In this document: positions 25,251 through 37,136 of the stretch, piece after piece | How positions within the stretch are numbered: position 1 is the first letter of the stretch | Layout of the letters: each line of letters opens with the position of its first letter | Source of the DNA: Maratus speciosus | Taxonomy: Eukaryota; Arthropoda; Arachnida; Araneae; Salticidae | Direction: 5' to 3' | Length of the DNA stretch: 64,000 bases | Assembly: GCA_963932465.1 (NCBI GenBank) | Contig: OZ010793.1 | Location: forward strand, 367,812,459 to 367,876,458 | The notes under the pieces: generated by a model | What the model saw: the letters and a program-made list of their open reading frames with translations, nothing else | Databases searched by the model: none | What the model was told of the DNA's origin: nothing | Translations under genes and position numbers: made by a program

Positions 25251-25677
25251 AAATATGCATTTTTCGTACAGATTGATTAAGAATTTTTTATTTTATCAAA
25301 AAATCGATTTTTAAAAAGAAAACCAAATGCTTTCCTATATAGCACATTATTTAAATATTAGCGTTTCTCTACTAATTATCATTATTTTAAGTCCATTTTT
25401 TTATTATAGGCTATATCAGATTTGGGAAATTTTGTAATTGTAATTATCTGCAATTGCTCGGGTACTGATGTTATATTTTTATATTTGACGATATATTTTA
25501 AGAACATATATAAATATTTCATGTTTGATAAGTTGGCCGTCATTATAATCTTAGATGGTATAATGGTTCCAAGTACTTTTATATCCGAGTATTAAAAAAT
25601 AAAGGACATACACTTAAATTAAGCAAACTGAAATTTAGTACAATTATTTATTTAAAGAAAGTATAAAGTAAATTAAA

Positions 25678-26675
25678 ACCTAACAAAAACATAGCTGTGA
25701 AAAAAGGGAGCCAAGTTCTGTAAAGACAATGGCAAGAAAAGAAGTGATATCTAAGTGGGTGCCAAGTTCAAATAAAATTCACTCAACTTACCTACTGAAG
25801 TATTGTAGCATTTTTTAAATTGTTTAGAAATAAAACTCATTGATAGCATATTAATAATAAATCTAGAACTTGGCAAGTTTTTACCTACGAGTCATTTCTT
25901 TTTTATAATGACATTATTATATCAAATCTTGTTATTTCATGATTGGAAGCCTTAATTTGAGTGAGCTCCTTCCCCTTGAAGGGCTGTAGGATAAAATATA
26001 TCCCACCTAATTTAACTGCAAAATGCCACATTGACACCAGAATTCAGGACTAAAAAGTTTAATTTTATTAAATACGCGAAAAGGAGCTTTTACCCATTTT
26101 CGAAATAGATTTGTTTTTAAATTCTGCTGTGATTCAATTATTTCAGCATGTCACGAATAAAAGTTATTTGCCCCTGAAAGGGTTAAAGGGGTGGAGTCGC
26201 TAGAGTGATGACCAAGAACAAGCGTAAGTACATCTGTCTCTTTGTCAGGCATCTTAGTATGTTTGCATTGAGGTTTCTGGAGAGTGATTGCTAGAGTGAT
26301 AACCAAAGACGAGCGGGAGTGTATCTGTGTATTTATTGATTTATCAAATCTTTAACATGAATCATTTGTTTATAATAATAACTATATTATTTTTTTTGTA
26401 ATGCCATTGAAATTAAAATTAACATCACCATTTTATTAAGACATAAAATTGATAGGCATAACATTTATCAAAAACTTGCCAAGTTCTAGATTTATTATTA
26501 ATATGCCATCAATAACTTTTATTTCTAAACAATTTTAAAAATGCTATAATACTTCAGTAGGTAAGTTTGAGTGAATTTTATTTGAACTTGGCACCCACTT
26601 AGATATCACTTCTTTTCTTGCCATTGTCTTTACAGAACTTGGCTCTCTTTTTTCACAGCTATGTTTTTGTTAGGT
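25678..26675. mobile_element. 998-bp element with ~210-bp terminal inverted repeats
   Basis: Ends ACCTAACAAAAACATAGCTG and CAGCTATGTTTTTGTTAGGT. The inverted match runs through GCCAAGTTCTGTAAAGACAA, AAGTGATATCTAAGTGGG and TAATAATAAATCTAGAACTT. The interior is non-coding and carries a TGCCCCTGAAAGGGTTAA block also seen at about 2116-2131. No clear duplication. Confidence 0.88.
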
Positions 26676-26714
26676 ATCATTACTTTTTGTAAAGTTACAA
26701 TATATACCCCCAAA

Positions 26715-27246
26715 GGGTTAAATGTACGACTTTTTGAAAATTTTATGATTTGTCGTTTGATGTGAAGTGTTCAGCTATAAGTATGCAAAATTTCCCGCCT
26801 CGAACCTAATTAGAGGCTCACTTTGAAAGAATTGTTTAAAATACACATGTGGGAGCGCAAAGGGTTAAATGTACGAATTTTTCAAAATTTTATGATTTGT
26901 CGTTTGATGTGAGGTGTTCAGCTATAAGTATGCAAAATTTCACTCCTCCAACCTAATTAGGGACTCACTCAGAAAGAGTTGTTTAAAATACACATGTGGG
27001 AGCCCAAAGGGTTAAATGTACGAATTTTTCAAAATTTTATGATTTGCAATTTGATGTGAGGTGTTCAGCTATAAGTATGCAAAATTTCACGCCTCCAACC
27101 TAGTTAGGGGCTCACTTAGAAAGAATTGTTTAAAATACACATGCGGGAGCGCAAAGTGTTAAATGTACGACTTTTTCAAAATTTTATGATTTGTCGTATA
27201 ATGTGTGGTGTCCAGCTATAAGTATGCAAAATTTCAAATTTGCAAC
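26715..27246 (+). repeat. 147-bp tandem array, about 3.6 units
   Basis: Units start GGGTTAAATGTACGA at 26715, 26862 and 27009 and TGTTAAATGTACGA at 27156: three spacings of exactly 147 bases. Each unit ends GGGAGCGCAAA (or close), so a TTAA occurs at each boundary. The last unit is partial. Non-coding. Confidence 0.93.
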
Positions 27247-27687
27247 ATGTATAGTTTCTGAGAACGGGCTCTGTGACTGACAGAATATCTCAATTTGTTG
27301 ATTTTCTGTAAGCGTGTAAACCCAGATAAACCCCCAGTAAGTAGATAGGTTTACAATAGAAGTCTATGGGAATTTGGCGAAATATTAGAGATATCGCCAA
27401 GGTGGCGTCCCTTGTGGCGCCTAATTTTGGTCGCCAAATTTGGCGATATATCGCCATGTTGGCGAGAAATTCGCGGTATTTGGTGACATAACAGCGTCCC
27501 CTCCTACGGAAAATTAAAATTTCGCCTAATAGACGTAATGTTAAAGTAAAAATACACACCCCCAGGTGTGTAATTCATTGCTTTTCACAATTTTTTTATT
27601 TTCTTCCTTAGTTTCATAGTGCAAACGAACTTCGCACCGAATTTGAAGTCTGTAGCTGCTGTAGATATATGAGATCTTTTTGATGAG

Positions 27688-27721
27688 TGAGTCAGTCAGT
27701 CAGTCAGTCAGTCAGTCAGTG
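27688..27721 (+). repeat. (TCAG)n microsatellite
   Basis: About eight tandem copies of the tetramer GTCA. It lies in a gene-free stretch (27247-28375) otherwise holding CGCCAAA/TTTGGCGA boxes at 27370-27470 similar to those of the hAT-type MITEs. Confidence 0.9.
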
Positions 27722-28375
27722 GTAAAATTATCGATTATCAGACTTTTTCAAATGTCATTATCTCGGAAACTAATTATGCGTTATTTATAAAATTTTGGAT
27801 TTTAGGTAATTAGGGTGGCCTTACTACACATTTCGTAAAATAAGTATGTAGGTCTCATAGATTTTCAGTAGTAGAGCATTGAAATTTGACGAAAATAGCT
27901 CCAATTGGTTCGTGTAAATAACACACGGCTATGTCAGGCGAACTTGGTTGACACACTGCCGTGTGTCTAGATAATTGGCCATAACAGGAAATTAGAATTA
28001 ACATTAAATATCGGAGAATTCAAATCATGATAATTTATCATGAGAAGGCCTCATATTATTTAAAAATAATTCAAATTAAATTAATAGATTATTGCTCGGA
28101 AAAATAAAGAACTAGCTTACCCCAAATCAACATGACGGTTGCTGGCATCTTATCTCTCATGGGTCCTTCAGTTCAGCACTATCGAGGGATTTACTCCTTT
28201 CTACGTATATATCGAAATACACTTATCCATTCCAAACTATATCTTTTTAACTCAACTTTATTTCTCTTTCTATCTCTCAAAACTTCTCTGCGCTGACTTT
28301 TTCTTCACCAACTATTTAATTATTTCCTCCACCTCTTTTCGTCCTTTATTCACCTTATCCAACTAAATCCTTTCC

Positions 28376-28482
28376 TTTTTGCTTTTCCCCTTTTTACACT
28401 TTATGCTACTGGCTACCATATTTTCATAAAATCCCATATCCCTTGATATTGGATATCTTAAAACTCTCCCCTTTCTCTTTTA

Positions 28483-28538
<56 letters not shown>

Positions 28539-29127
28539 ATCAAAATATGGGTACCACTTTCACTCCAAATATTTCTCACACTTTTTCTTATTCATTCTCA
28601 CATCCCCCTACACCTTTGTAATAAACTTTATTCAACAACATCCATTTTTCGGCAACCGCTTTGATCGTTACCTGTAAATAATTTCTGCTATACATCGAAG
28701 AGTTTTCCTTACAGCGTTACCCGCTTTGATATTTCCTGAATACATTCTGCACGGTAATAAAACTAACTTTTCTAAACTGACCACCTTGGTGTCATGTTTT
28801 GTACTTGCTAGAAAATGGTTATTTTTCTTAGATTTGTTACTATTACCATAGCTATTTTGTTATTCCAGTCCTGCTAAAATTCAGCTGTTCATTTTTGCAC
28901 CTGGATTGCATTTCCTAACTTCTCTTAAACTTCAAGTTATTTTGTATTATATAACCAATTCATTTCTTTTCCATAGTAATGTTTCCTGTACAAAATACCT
29001 TCTTTATATTTTCCATACCCCGCTTTTCCTTTTTCTATTCATCTTAACCGAAATACTAAATCCAAAATAGCCTTTCTACATATTCCTTGCCGATTGTAAC
29101 TAAAAGCCGCTTTTCAATTACATTCCT
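28376..29127 (+). repeat. duplicated 0.72-0.75-kb segment, copy 1
   Basis: From TTTTTGCTTTTCCCCTTTTT to CATTCCTTA it matches 38112-38836 almost base for base, except for a long poly-T (28490-28534) that is TTTTTTTAAATAAA in the other copy. C/T-rich. The short frames within are not gene-like. Confidence 0.92.
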
Positions 29128-29129
29128 TA

Positions 29130-29820
29130 TAAACTTTTTTACCAAAAATAAAACCGACTTCAAAAACTACTACAAAGTAAAAAATAATTTTTTTACATAA
29201 TAGTTAATAAGAAATTAAATTAAGAGCATTGTATTTACCATGCGTATTATTATATTTATGTACATTAATTTGATTTTTTGGAGTCGGTGCCAGCCAAGCC
29301 AAGTTAAATATAATTATCCAACAGACACACATCCAAATATCTACGAGTTTTTTTACGATTTGTTATTTAATTAAAAAATTTGAATTTTACCATTTTTGAA
29401 ACATTTCATCTGATTTTATAAACGTGTATTTCCAAGTGAGATTAGTTGTAATTATGTGTGCTAAATTAAGTGTTATTGTAAAGTTAATGCGTTTATACAG
29501 GCTATTATGTAAAAAAATCGTAGCCAAACACACAGATTTTCAAATGCAGGATGGTGTCAGAGTTGATTGACAATGGATTTTTTTTCCTAAACGGTTTTGC
29601 TGAATCTTGTTACGATTTGTATTGGATAAACAATTTAAATTTTGAACTTGGCTTGGCTGGCACCGACTCCAAAAAATCAAATTAATGTACATAAATATAA
29701 TAATACGCATGGTAAATACAATGCTCTTAATTTAATTTCTTATTAACTATTATGTAAAAAAATTATTTTTTACTTTGTAGTAGTTTTTGAAGTCGGTTTT
29801 ATTTTTGGTAAAAAAGTTTA
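29130..29820. mobile_element. 691-bp element with ~190-bp near-perfect terminal inverted repeats
   Basis: Ends TAAACTTTTTTACCAAAAAT and ATTTTTGGTAAAAAAGTTTA. The arms include AAAACCGACTTCAAAAACTA and TTGGAGTCGGTGCCAGCC. The near identity of the arms argues for recent origin or gene conversion. Inserted at the right end of the duplicated segment 28376-29127. Confidence 0.9.
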
Positions 29821-30047
29821 TTTTTCACTTTTTAGTTTTCTTTTAGTTAAAATTTTTGCATGATTCTTTTGGAGCAAATTACGGACTTTTAAAGATGTTA
29901 TTTTGATAAGTAAATACTTTTGTCCAGATTTGTGTGTACATTAATAACACAGGTTTTTCGTGAAAATTCTTTATATATATATATATTACATTTATTCTTC
30001 TTCAGATTTAATAGCTTTATTTTTTAATTAAATATTTTTGTTTGGAC

Positions 30048-30134
30048 ATGGGTAGAACGACAAGAGATGCTGCTCGCATGAAAAAATATCGAACATTGGA
30101 AAGTGACACTAAAAAGTTCTTCGGTGCTCTATGA
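30048..30134 (+). other. 28-codon frame heading a decayed coding-like stretch
   Basis: ATG at 30048 opens MGRTTRDAARMKKYRTLESD and 8 further residues, Lys/Arg-rich, before TGA. The next 200 bases in the same frame are interrupted by stops but keep a coding-like base use (less AT-rich). I do not recognise the family; it may be the N-terminus of a dead element protein. Confidence 0.3.
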
Positions 30135-30759
30135 AATAGAGAAGAGAGACCCAATGACTTATTTTTCATACTTTCTAATCGGTGACCAGGCCCTTATCTT
30201 CCGGGTTGCCCTTCATGAACGAGTTTGATACTAACTTGGTATCGGCGTAGGAGACCACCTAATCGCCATAAACCTGATGAACGCCGAGTATTTCTTAATT
30301 GTGAACTTTTTTATGCCAGTTACTTAACATTTATATCTTGTTGTTTAGCACTGCGCATTGCTACTCATGTTGATCTCGTAATTTAGAAGCTTAATCAGAT
30401 GACGAGACCTTCATCTGGCAAGGCACCTCAGAGGTATAATTCATCGGTAAATTCGAGGTCTTCGCACGTATCGACCGAGTTTACATGCACTAGGAGCCAT
30501 TAAGGTACATGACAACCGAATAACTTATCAAAAAATGATCGTGAAAAGACCACAGGGGGAAGTCTTAAATGGCGTTTCCACAAATGGCTGGTCAAATTTC
30601 TATGGTGTCAAAAGAGAATTTATATATAATTCATTTGAGGTTTCAAGAATTTAAAAACAACTTATTTTTTGGTGGCATTAATGTTTTCTTATATGGAGAT
30701 ATTATGCAAGAGCCAATATGTAATGTATAACGTATGCGTAATGCCAATGTGCTTAAATG

Positions 30760-31260
30760 TATGCTAAGCATTTCTGCATGGTACTTTTATTCATAATTTA
30801 AATTATTTGCTTAATCTTTCGCCAAATCTAAAGATTCTGATAGAGAAATTGAGAACTCATTGCATCATGACGGCATTTTGTTTATTTTTGTTTGTAATCT
30901 TTCTTGGCAAAGCAGCTTAACTCACTTGGGCATTTATGCTTCTTATTGCATCATCATTTGCGATACGTTGGGCAGTGGAGATTTTAAAACTATTAAGTAA
31001 TCTACCGTTATTGCGTCCACTGCCAATTGTTGTTTCTGAGCTAATATGATTTGGTGCATTGAAGCGTTTTGCGAATTAAATATTTTATGATACCCACATT
31101 TGCATTAAACCAATTGCTGCTGATATTTTTTTTTGTTTCACGCTAGCCTTAACTGTGGGCTCGATTACGGAAGATTAGAAATTCATCGTCATACTCATTT
31201 AATAGTCTTGATTAAAGTGTTATATGTCTGCATAGTAACTGACGTATTTTAGTGAGTATA
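30760..31260 (+). pseudogene. decayed coding-like sequence, inverted partner of 36131-36640
   Basis: The plus strand reads SAKSKDSDREIENSL at about 30819, then, after frame breaks, FLFHASLNCGLDYGRLE near 31125. The partner on the minus strand reads FAKSEAFDREIKNSL and FLFHVNLFNRLDYGRIEGLP. Agreement in the same relative order and frame suggests descent from one protein, now full of stops. The DNA also aligns at AACTATTAAGTAATCT and CACTGCCAATTG. Family unknown. Confidence 0.5.
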
Positions 31261-31692
31261 TAGTACTGCAAAACATATAGAACTTTCGGAAGCAACTTAT
31301 GATATTCGCATTTCCTTTAAACCATGTTTGCTGTTAGTATCGCACACTTTTTGCTTTTATCGGGCAATCTGATCCATATTTATTTGCTCTCATTTCTTGA
31401 TACAATTCAAATGTTTTCATGACTGCGTAACTCACTGACTTTCTTTCGCCATTATGCTTATGCCTACTGATGTTTAAGTTCTGTGCCATGTAAATACAAC
31501 GCACCATAACAATGCCGTCTGTAATACTAATTAGAGTAACTCCTTTTATTTATTTCTATGTTGTTTATCTTGTACTTTAACAGCATAGGGATCTTGGCTC
31601 AACTTCTGTTTGCATATAAAAGTAGACAAATGGTTGTTTACAATAAATATATTTATAAATATTGAAAAACTTGCTTGTGTATATGAGACAGT

Positions 31693-31978
31693 GGTACTAC
31701 TTAGTTATCCCGTCGACCAAAAATCTATCGTTCACCAAACTATAAGATTAAATGCCAATAATGGTTGATCGTAAATATCACATTCACTGACTTTAAGCAA
31801 GATACATGTGTTTACGTCATCAAGTGATTTTTATTTCGACGTTTTATTTGTATTTTTATTAATGTTATACTAATTTATTTGTTCTTTCGTTATTTAAAAT
31901 AAAAATTATGTCAATTTGTATAATTTGGCGATTTATATAATCTGGCGAAATTGGTCGACGGGATAACTAAGTAGTACC
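31693..31978. mobile_element. hAT-type MITE, sibling A, perfect 8-bp duplication
   Basis: Terminal inverted repeats GGTACTACTTAGTTATCC and GGATAACTAAGTAGTACC enclose 286 bp. The flanks are identical 8-mers, GAGACAGT (31685-31692 and 31979-31986). The subterminal regions carry repeated GTCGACCAA and CGCCAAA/TTTGGCGA boxes. No coding capacity. Siblings B and C lie within the next 1.05 kb. Confidence 0.92.
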
Positions 31979-32153
31979 GAGACAGTTAATAGGTTGTCAG
32001 AAAATATGCGTGAAATTTTCATTTTCTCTCCAAGGCCCCTATACAGGAAAGTTATCATTAATGTTATCTAGTGGAAATATTAAAGGCAATCAAAAAGCAT
32101 TCATACATATAACTGTTTAATATAATATAATATAGGTATTTATATAATATTAT

Positions 32154-32651
32154 GGTACTTCTTAGTTATCCCGTCGATCAATTTCGCCAAATTATATAAA
32201 TCGCCAAACCACTCGCCAAATTATACAAATTGATATAATTTTTATTTTAAATAACGAAAGAACAAATAAATTAGTAAAACATTAATAAAAATACAAATAA
32301 AACGTCGAATTAATGGTTTATTGGCCATTATTGGCATTTAATCTTACAATTAATTCATTAATGGCAAACCATGGTACAGATGTCATATTCGCCCCATATT
32401 GGCACGATTTTTATCTGTCGCCAATATCATATAGGCAACGGGTACTTAACTTGCGCCAAAGTGTTCTTATTTTGCTTGATGTGGTAACCCGGATTATGTT
32501 GTTTATGCTGTTGATGTTTTTGCCAAGTTGGCAACCGAAAAAAATCGCGCCAATATGGGGCGAATATGACATCTGTACCCAAATCATTATTGGCATTTAA
32601 TCTTACAATATGGCGACAATAATTTGGTCGACGGGATAACTAAGAAGTACC
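32154..32651. mobile_element. hAT-type MITE, sibling B, carrying a nested MITE
   Basis: Same termini as sibling A (GGTACTTCTTAGTTATCC and its inverse) with perfect 8-bp flanks AATATTAT (32146-32153 and 32652-32659). Length is 498 bp because a 207-bp MITE plus its duplication sits inside (32373-32579). Removing it leaves about 283 bp, the size of siblings A and C. Confidence 0.92.
32373..32579. mobile_element. hAT-type MITE nested in sibling B
   Basis: Inverted termini GGTACAGATGTCATATTCGC and GCGAATATGACATCTGTACC. Flanking 8-mers are CAAACCAT (32365-32372) and CAAATCAT (32580-32587), one mismatch. The interior resembles the Helitron passenger MITE (GGGTACTTAACT, GGTAACCC, GATGTTTTTGCC blocks), so both belong to one broader family. 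Confidence 0.88.
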
Positions 32652-32752
32652 AATATTATATATATATATATATATATTATGTGCCGCTAGTGTGATGTTA
32701 TGTGTTTAATTAAACTAAACTATTGTATACTAAATTATTGTTTTGTATTAAG

Positions 32753-33024
32753 GGTACTTATTAGTTATCCCGCCGACCAAATTACAGTCGCCAAATTGTA
32801 AGATTAAATGCCAATAATAGTTGATCGTAAATGTCACATTCACTTGACTACACGTGTTTACGTCATCAAATGATTTTTATTTCGACGTTTTATTTGTATT
32901 TTTATTAATGTTATACTAATTTATTTGTTTTTTCGTTATTTAAAATAAAAATTATGTCAATTTGTATAATTTGGCGATTTATATAATTTGGCGAAATTGG
33001 TCGACGGGATAACTAACAAGTACC
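32753..33024. mobile_element. hAT-type MITE, sibling C, perfect 8-bp duplication
   Basis: Termini GGTACTTATTAGTTATCC and GGATAACTAACAAGTACC enclose 272 bp. Flanks are identical: GTATTAAG (32745-32752 and 33025-33032). The interior closely follows sibling A, including AATGCCAATAATAGTTGATC and the TTTGGCGAAATTGGTCGACG end block. Confidence 0.92.
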
Positions 33025-33350
33025 GTATTAAGTTAGTTTGTTTCTGTATTATTTAGCATTTGAAATAATGGTGTATATTTAATTAATGTATATTAAATTA
33101 CTATTTTGAATGCGATTGCCAATTGAGAATTTTAAATATAACTGTCGATTAGAAAATACGAAGAAACAGATTGGGGAAGATCCATTACTGAATTTGAATG
33201 GGAATATCGCCAAATTAGTCAGTTACAGCCAAGTTGGCTTGATTTATGGCGACTTATTTTGGTCGCCAAATTTGGCAATAATTAACGTAACTGCGCCAAG
33301 TTTTGCGACAACTTGGCGCTAACGTATATGAATACATAGTTTTATGCTTA

Positions 33351-33625
33351 TGATTGAGAAACCGGTTACAACAATGAAAGATAATTTGGGTGAAATCCTT
33401 CATTTTATTGGTTTTTGTTGAATTACTAAAAAACTACTCAACCAATTTCGATGAAACGGAAGTGGTACCAATTCGAGAGCATCCTCTTTCAATTAAAACA
33501 AAAATCACATAAATCGGACAAAAAGTTCCGGAGCAATCGGTGAACATACATAAAAAAAAAAAAAAAAACATACATACGCGTCGAATTGATAACCTCCTCC
33601 TTTTTGAAGTCGGTAAAAATCACCT
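33351..33625. repeat. element end with GTCGAATTG...GAAGTCGG motif
   Basis: Runs from ACTACTCAACCAATTTCGAT through an A-run to GTCGAATTGATAACCTCCTC and TTTTTGAAGTCGGTAAAAA. The GAAGTCGGT end resembles the termini of 29130-29820, and the following AAAATCACCTGGGAATAT recurs at 38836. This looks like a transposon end; family not assigned. Confidence 0.45.
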
Positions 33626-34060
33626 GGGAATATCTGGGAGCATGACAGCGCGTCCGCCAAGTTCGCACAAGCCGTAAGCTACCTTTCCCTGAACCATTTC
33701 GGCATACTTTTCACCCCCTCATAACGTCGTTTTAGGGAGAGATATAGAAATTTTTCTTTTATACATATGTTCGTATGGTCAAACTGAACTAAGGTTCCAT
33801 GATTTCATGTTTCTATATTTAGTAGTTTTCGAAATATTAAATTCCGAAAAAGCGCTTTTTTGTCACTGACTCACTTCGCATCATCAAATAACTAAGGTAC
33901 TTCTAAAAGTCGTAGAATCATGAAATTTCACAAGTAAGTCGGGTTCGTAGCACAATTAACCAGAAAAATCTGAAAACACGAAATTTCCGCCTCTAAACCC
34001 TTCAAACAGGGGGTGTTCATTTGGCCGTAAACAGTTCCTTAACACATTCAATTGTGCCAA

Positions 34061-34945
34061 TGTTGGTCGCCAAAACTCGATTACAGAGTTTTGAAGAGGG
34101 TCACGTGATTTCAAGCAGAATAACATTTTATATGTATGCTTTTCCAAAGATGTTTGTTAAATAGAAAAAATGAATATATCTAAACATTTTAATTAGTATA
34201 GGTTATGATATATTTACGATATTAAAACAATAAAACATTTAACAAAATATAACCGTAATTCGGTACGCTTCCGATATAGTAGCCTTGGCGAAATACAGAA
34301 AATAGCCTTGACGAGAAAAGAAATTTGATAATAACGTATTTTCTGGCAACCAATTTACTGTGTCATATACACAAGCAATTTTTTCCATATGTATACAATT
34401 TATTTAATGTAAGGAACCCGTTTATTTATTTTTATATACCAACATAAATAATTTGTATATAAAAAATAATATTTTATACATGTATAAATAAAATGTTTAT
34501 ATGTATATAAAGACATATATAAATAACATAAGAGTTCATCAGGTTTGTTTTCACAGTTGTTTATATCATTTGGCAACATATCTCAGTTTCTGAAGTCCGA
34601 ATTGTGCCAAGATTTTTAAAAAATGCCAAGGTCCCTATAGTGGAAAAATATCCTAATTCCATATGAAAGTTTAAAAATCTGCTTTTAATTAAATGAAATG
34701 TGTAACTAATACAGCTGTCTTTAACGATGTGCGACAGATGCGGCGTCCGAAGACCGCTGCTAATGTTATTACATTGTATTATTAGCCTACTTACTGTTAA
34801 TTTATTGTTAATTTTAAATCTGTAAAAGAAAGATTATAGTTATAGATAAGATATGTTGGTCGCCAAAACCCGATTACAGAAAATTAGCCTGAGTTATAAA
34901 GGTGTTACATGATTTCAAGCTGAATGAATTTTTATATGCTTTTAC
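34061..34945 (+). repeat. pair of ~80-bp direct repeats
   Basis: TGTTGGTCGCCAAAACTCGA at 34061 recurs at 34853 with ACCCGA, and both continue to TGATTTCAAGC. No ends identified. Between them is AT-rich sequence without a gene. Confidence 0.6.
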
Positions 34946-35024
34946 AAAAATCTTCATAAGGAAAATCTTTCAGTTTATCTGTCCATCTTTCTATCTTTAT
35001 TTCCTTAAAACAAATTTTATTAAA

Positions 35025-35418
35025 GACCGGGAGGCGTCTGCAGAGATCATCGCCTCATCGAGTTGAAGGCTGAAATTTTAGGATTAGTTAAACATCGATT
35101 AGCGTATTGAAATGTAACTGGTCTGCCAAGTCATATCTTTGTGGAAACCACCTACAGACCCGATTTTACGGGTTAATTGGTGGATTTTCCATTGTGTTTG
35201 CCTGCACCCATTCCTCCATGTTTCCAAACTTTTGGATGGAGGAAAATACAATAGTAAACCTATCAGTTAAACACTAAAATTAGGTCTTCAGGTGGTTTCT
35301 ACCAAGATATGACTTAACAGACCAGTTGCATTTAAATATGCTAATCTAGTTTTAACTAATCCTAAAATTTCAGCTGTAAACTCGATGAGGTGATGGTGTG
35401 TACAGACGCCTCCCGGTC
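35025..35418. mobile_element. foldback MITE copy 1
   Basis: 394 bp, nearly fully self-complementary. Ends GACCGGGAGGCGTCTG and CAGACGCCTCCCGGTC. Arms share CCTCATCGAGTT, GGTCTGCCAAGTCATATC and the CCATTGTGTTT/AAAATACAATAG centre. The neighbouring A/T-rich flanks do not give a clear duplication. No coding capacity. Confidence 0.88.
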
Positions 35419-36130
35419 TATTATAAATGTCGAAATTCTAATCTCAATAGCACTCTGGTCAATCTGGCAATTATCCCTACTATTTATGGAACACTGTTCC
35501 TTTAAGTGCGTTTTAGTGATGTTAATGAACTTATGCATATGCATCATACATATTATACATATGCATATAATACGTATTACATTTGCATCATACATAATAT
35601 AGCTATGTGTATAATAGATAATACATATGCATCATTATGACGTCAGAATATACAAAACATTTTTTGTCGCCAAATTTGAGAATTGACATGATATATTACC
35701 AAGTTTGGCGAAAATTTGCTAGTGGCTTTGACGCTAATGGCTATTTTTCAATGAGTTAATGCGAGCCATCTATTTTTATTTTTCCGCATATCATCTGACT
35801 AGTTCAATGATATAACGTACTATATTTCCAAAGTTCTAATAGTTTCGTCACAGCCCAAAACCTCTGCTATTGTTATTACGAGACTCGTATATTGTACTGT
35901 TATTATACTTACTGTGACTATGTTGTTAATCTTTACACCACTAAAACGTCTGTATTATATAAAGAGAATTTACGGAAACTATTAAAGCATTGAAACTGCC
36001 AGTTCTCCTTATGATTGCTATCATTCTATAATATGTAACATGTTAATCGATATGTACGTTAGAATGAATCTTCTATAATCCGGTTCCTCGCATTTTAGTT
36101 TTCAGGTTTCAAATAAAATTAGCTAAAATC

Positions 36131-36640
36131 TTAAAACCATGGCACATTGACTAATTCTTCAACACGGTGAGATGAGAAGAATGATAGATTTTCAAATGGA
36201 TCATGGCAGTGAGCCGGTAGACCTTCTATTCTTCCGTAATCGAGTCTATTGAAAAGGTTAACGTGAAACAAAAAGATATTAGCATCAATATGGTTTAATG
36301 CAAATGCAGATATTGTCAAAGGATTTCATAAGAACCATTTCACTTGTACCAAGCCGTATCAGTTAAAATACAGCAATTGGCAGTGAGCCCAATTAGAAAA
36401 GATTACTTAATAGGTTTAAATATTTCCGCATTAGAGAACGAATCGTAACTGCTAAGGAAACATGTATAAGTGAGTTAATTTGTCATGAAAGAATGAAATA
36501 CATAACAACACAAAATATATGATGTGCTTCCATGATCGTAAAGAGTTCTTGATTTCTCTATCAAAAGCTTCCGACTTGGCGAAAGAATGGGCAAGTAAAT
36601 TAAATTATGAATAACAGTAACATGATGCAACGTTTAACAT
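36131..36640 (-). pseudogene. decayed coding-like sequence, inverted partner of 30760-31260
   Basis: The minus strand has a 62-residue open piece (36131-36319) with FALNHIDANIFLFHVNLF and LDYGRIEGLPAHCHDPFENL, and an upstream piece FAKSEAFDREIKNSLRSWKH followed by a hydrophobic stretch. Stops separate the pieces. Homology to 30760-31260 is seen at both DNA and residue level. Possibly two halves of one inverted-repeat element 6 kb long, or two insertions. Confidence 0.5.
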
Positions 36641-37136
36641 GGAATTAATATGGTAAATACTGCTTGCTAGAAGCGGCTGGTACTTTAATATAAAAAGAAA
36701 TAAATTATAAATTTGTAAAGCTCAATAAAATAAATTTAGGTATTTTTATGTTAGCCGGGCGCAAGTGGCAAATCGCCAAATACTGTTCTCAACTCCATTG
36801 TTCATATTGCATTCATTTCATTTAAAGATAGACACTTTTCAGTCATCTCATTTAAAATAGATGCATTTCCCTCATTTTATTTAATAGAATATTTAACATA
36901 GAAATAAATAAATAAATAAATAAGAAATAATAACATAAACCAAAATATTTTATTTGAAAATCAAAGCATTGTTTCTAATTTACACATGTGAAAAATGAAA
37001 ACTGCTATTGGCGAAAAAACAAAAGGCTAATGAGGAGATTTGCTCCCAGCTAACATAAAAGTACCGAAATTTAAGTTTTTTCATATTAATATAGTTTAGA
37101 ATAACAAACTTGAAAAACATACAAAAAGTAGTGATA

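Noticed and set aside
26715..27246. CRISPR-like array
   Set aside because: Whole units repeat with no unique spacers; an ordinary tandem repeat in a eukaryotic genome.
27290..27559. 89-residue minus-strand frame
   Set aside because: Built from CGCCAAA/TTTGGCGA repeat boxes seen in the MITEs; no protein family.
32313..32600. 95-residue frame and its antisense partner
   Set aside because: Both lie within two nested palindromic MITEs; open on both strands because of the symmetry.
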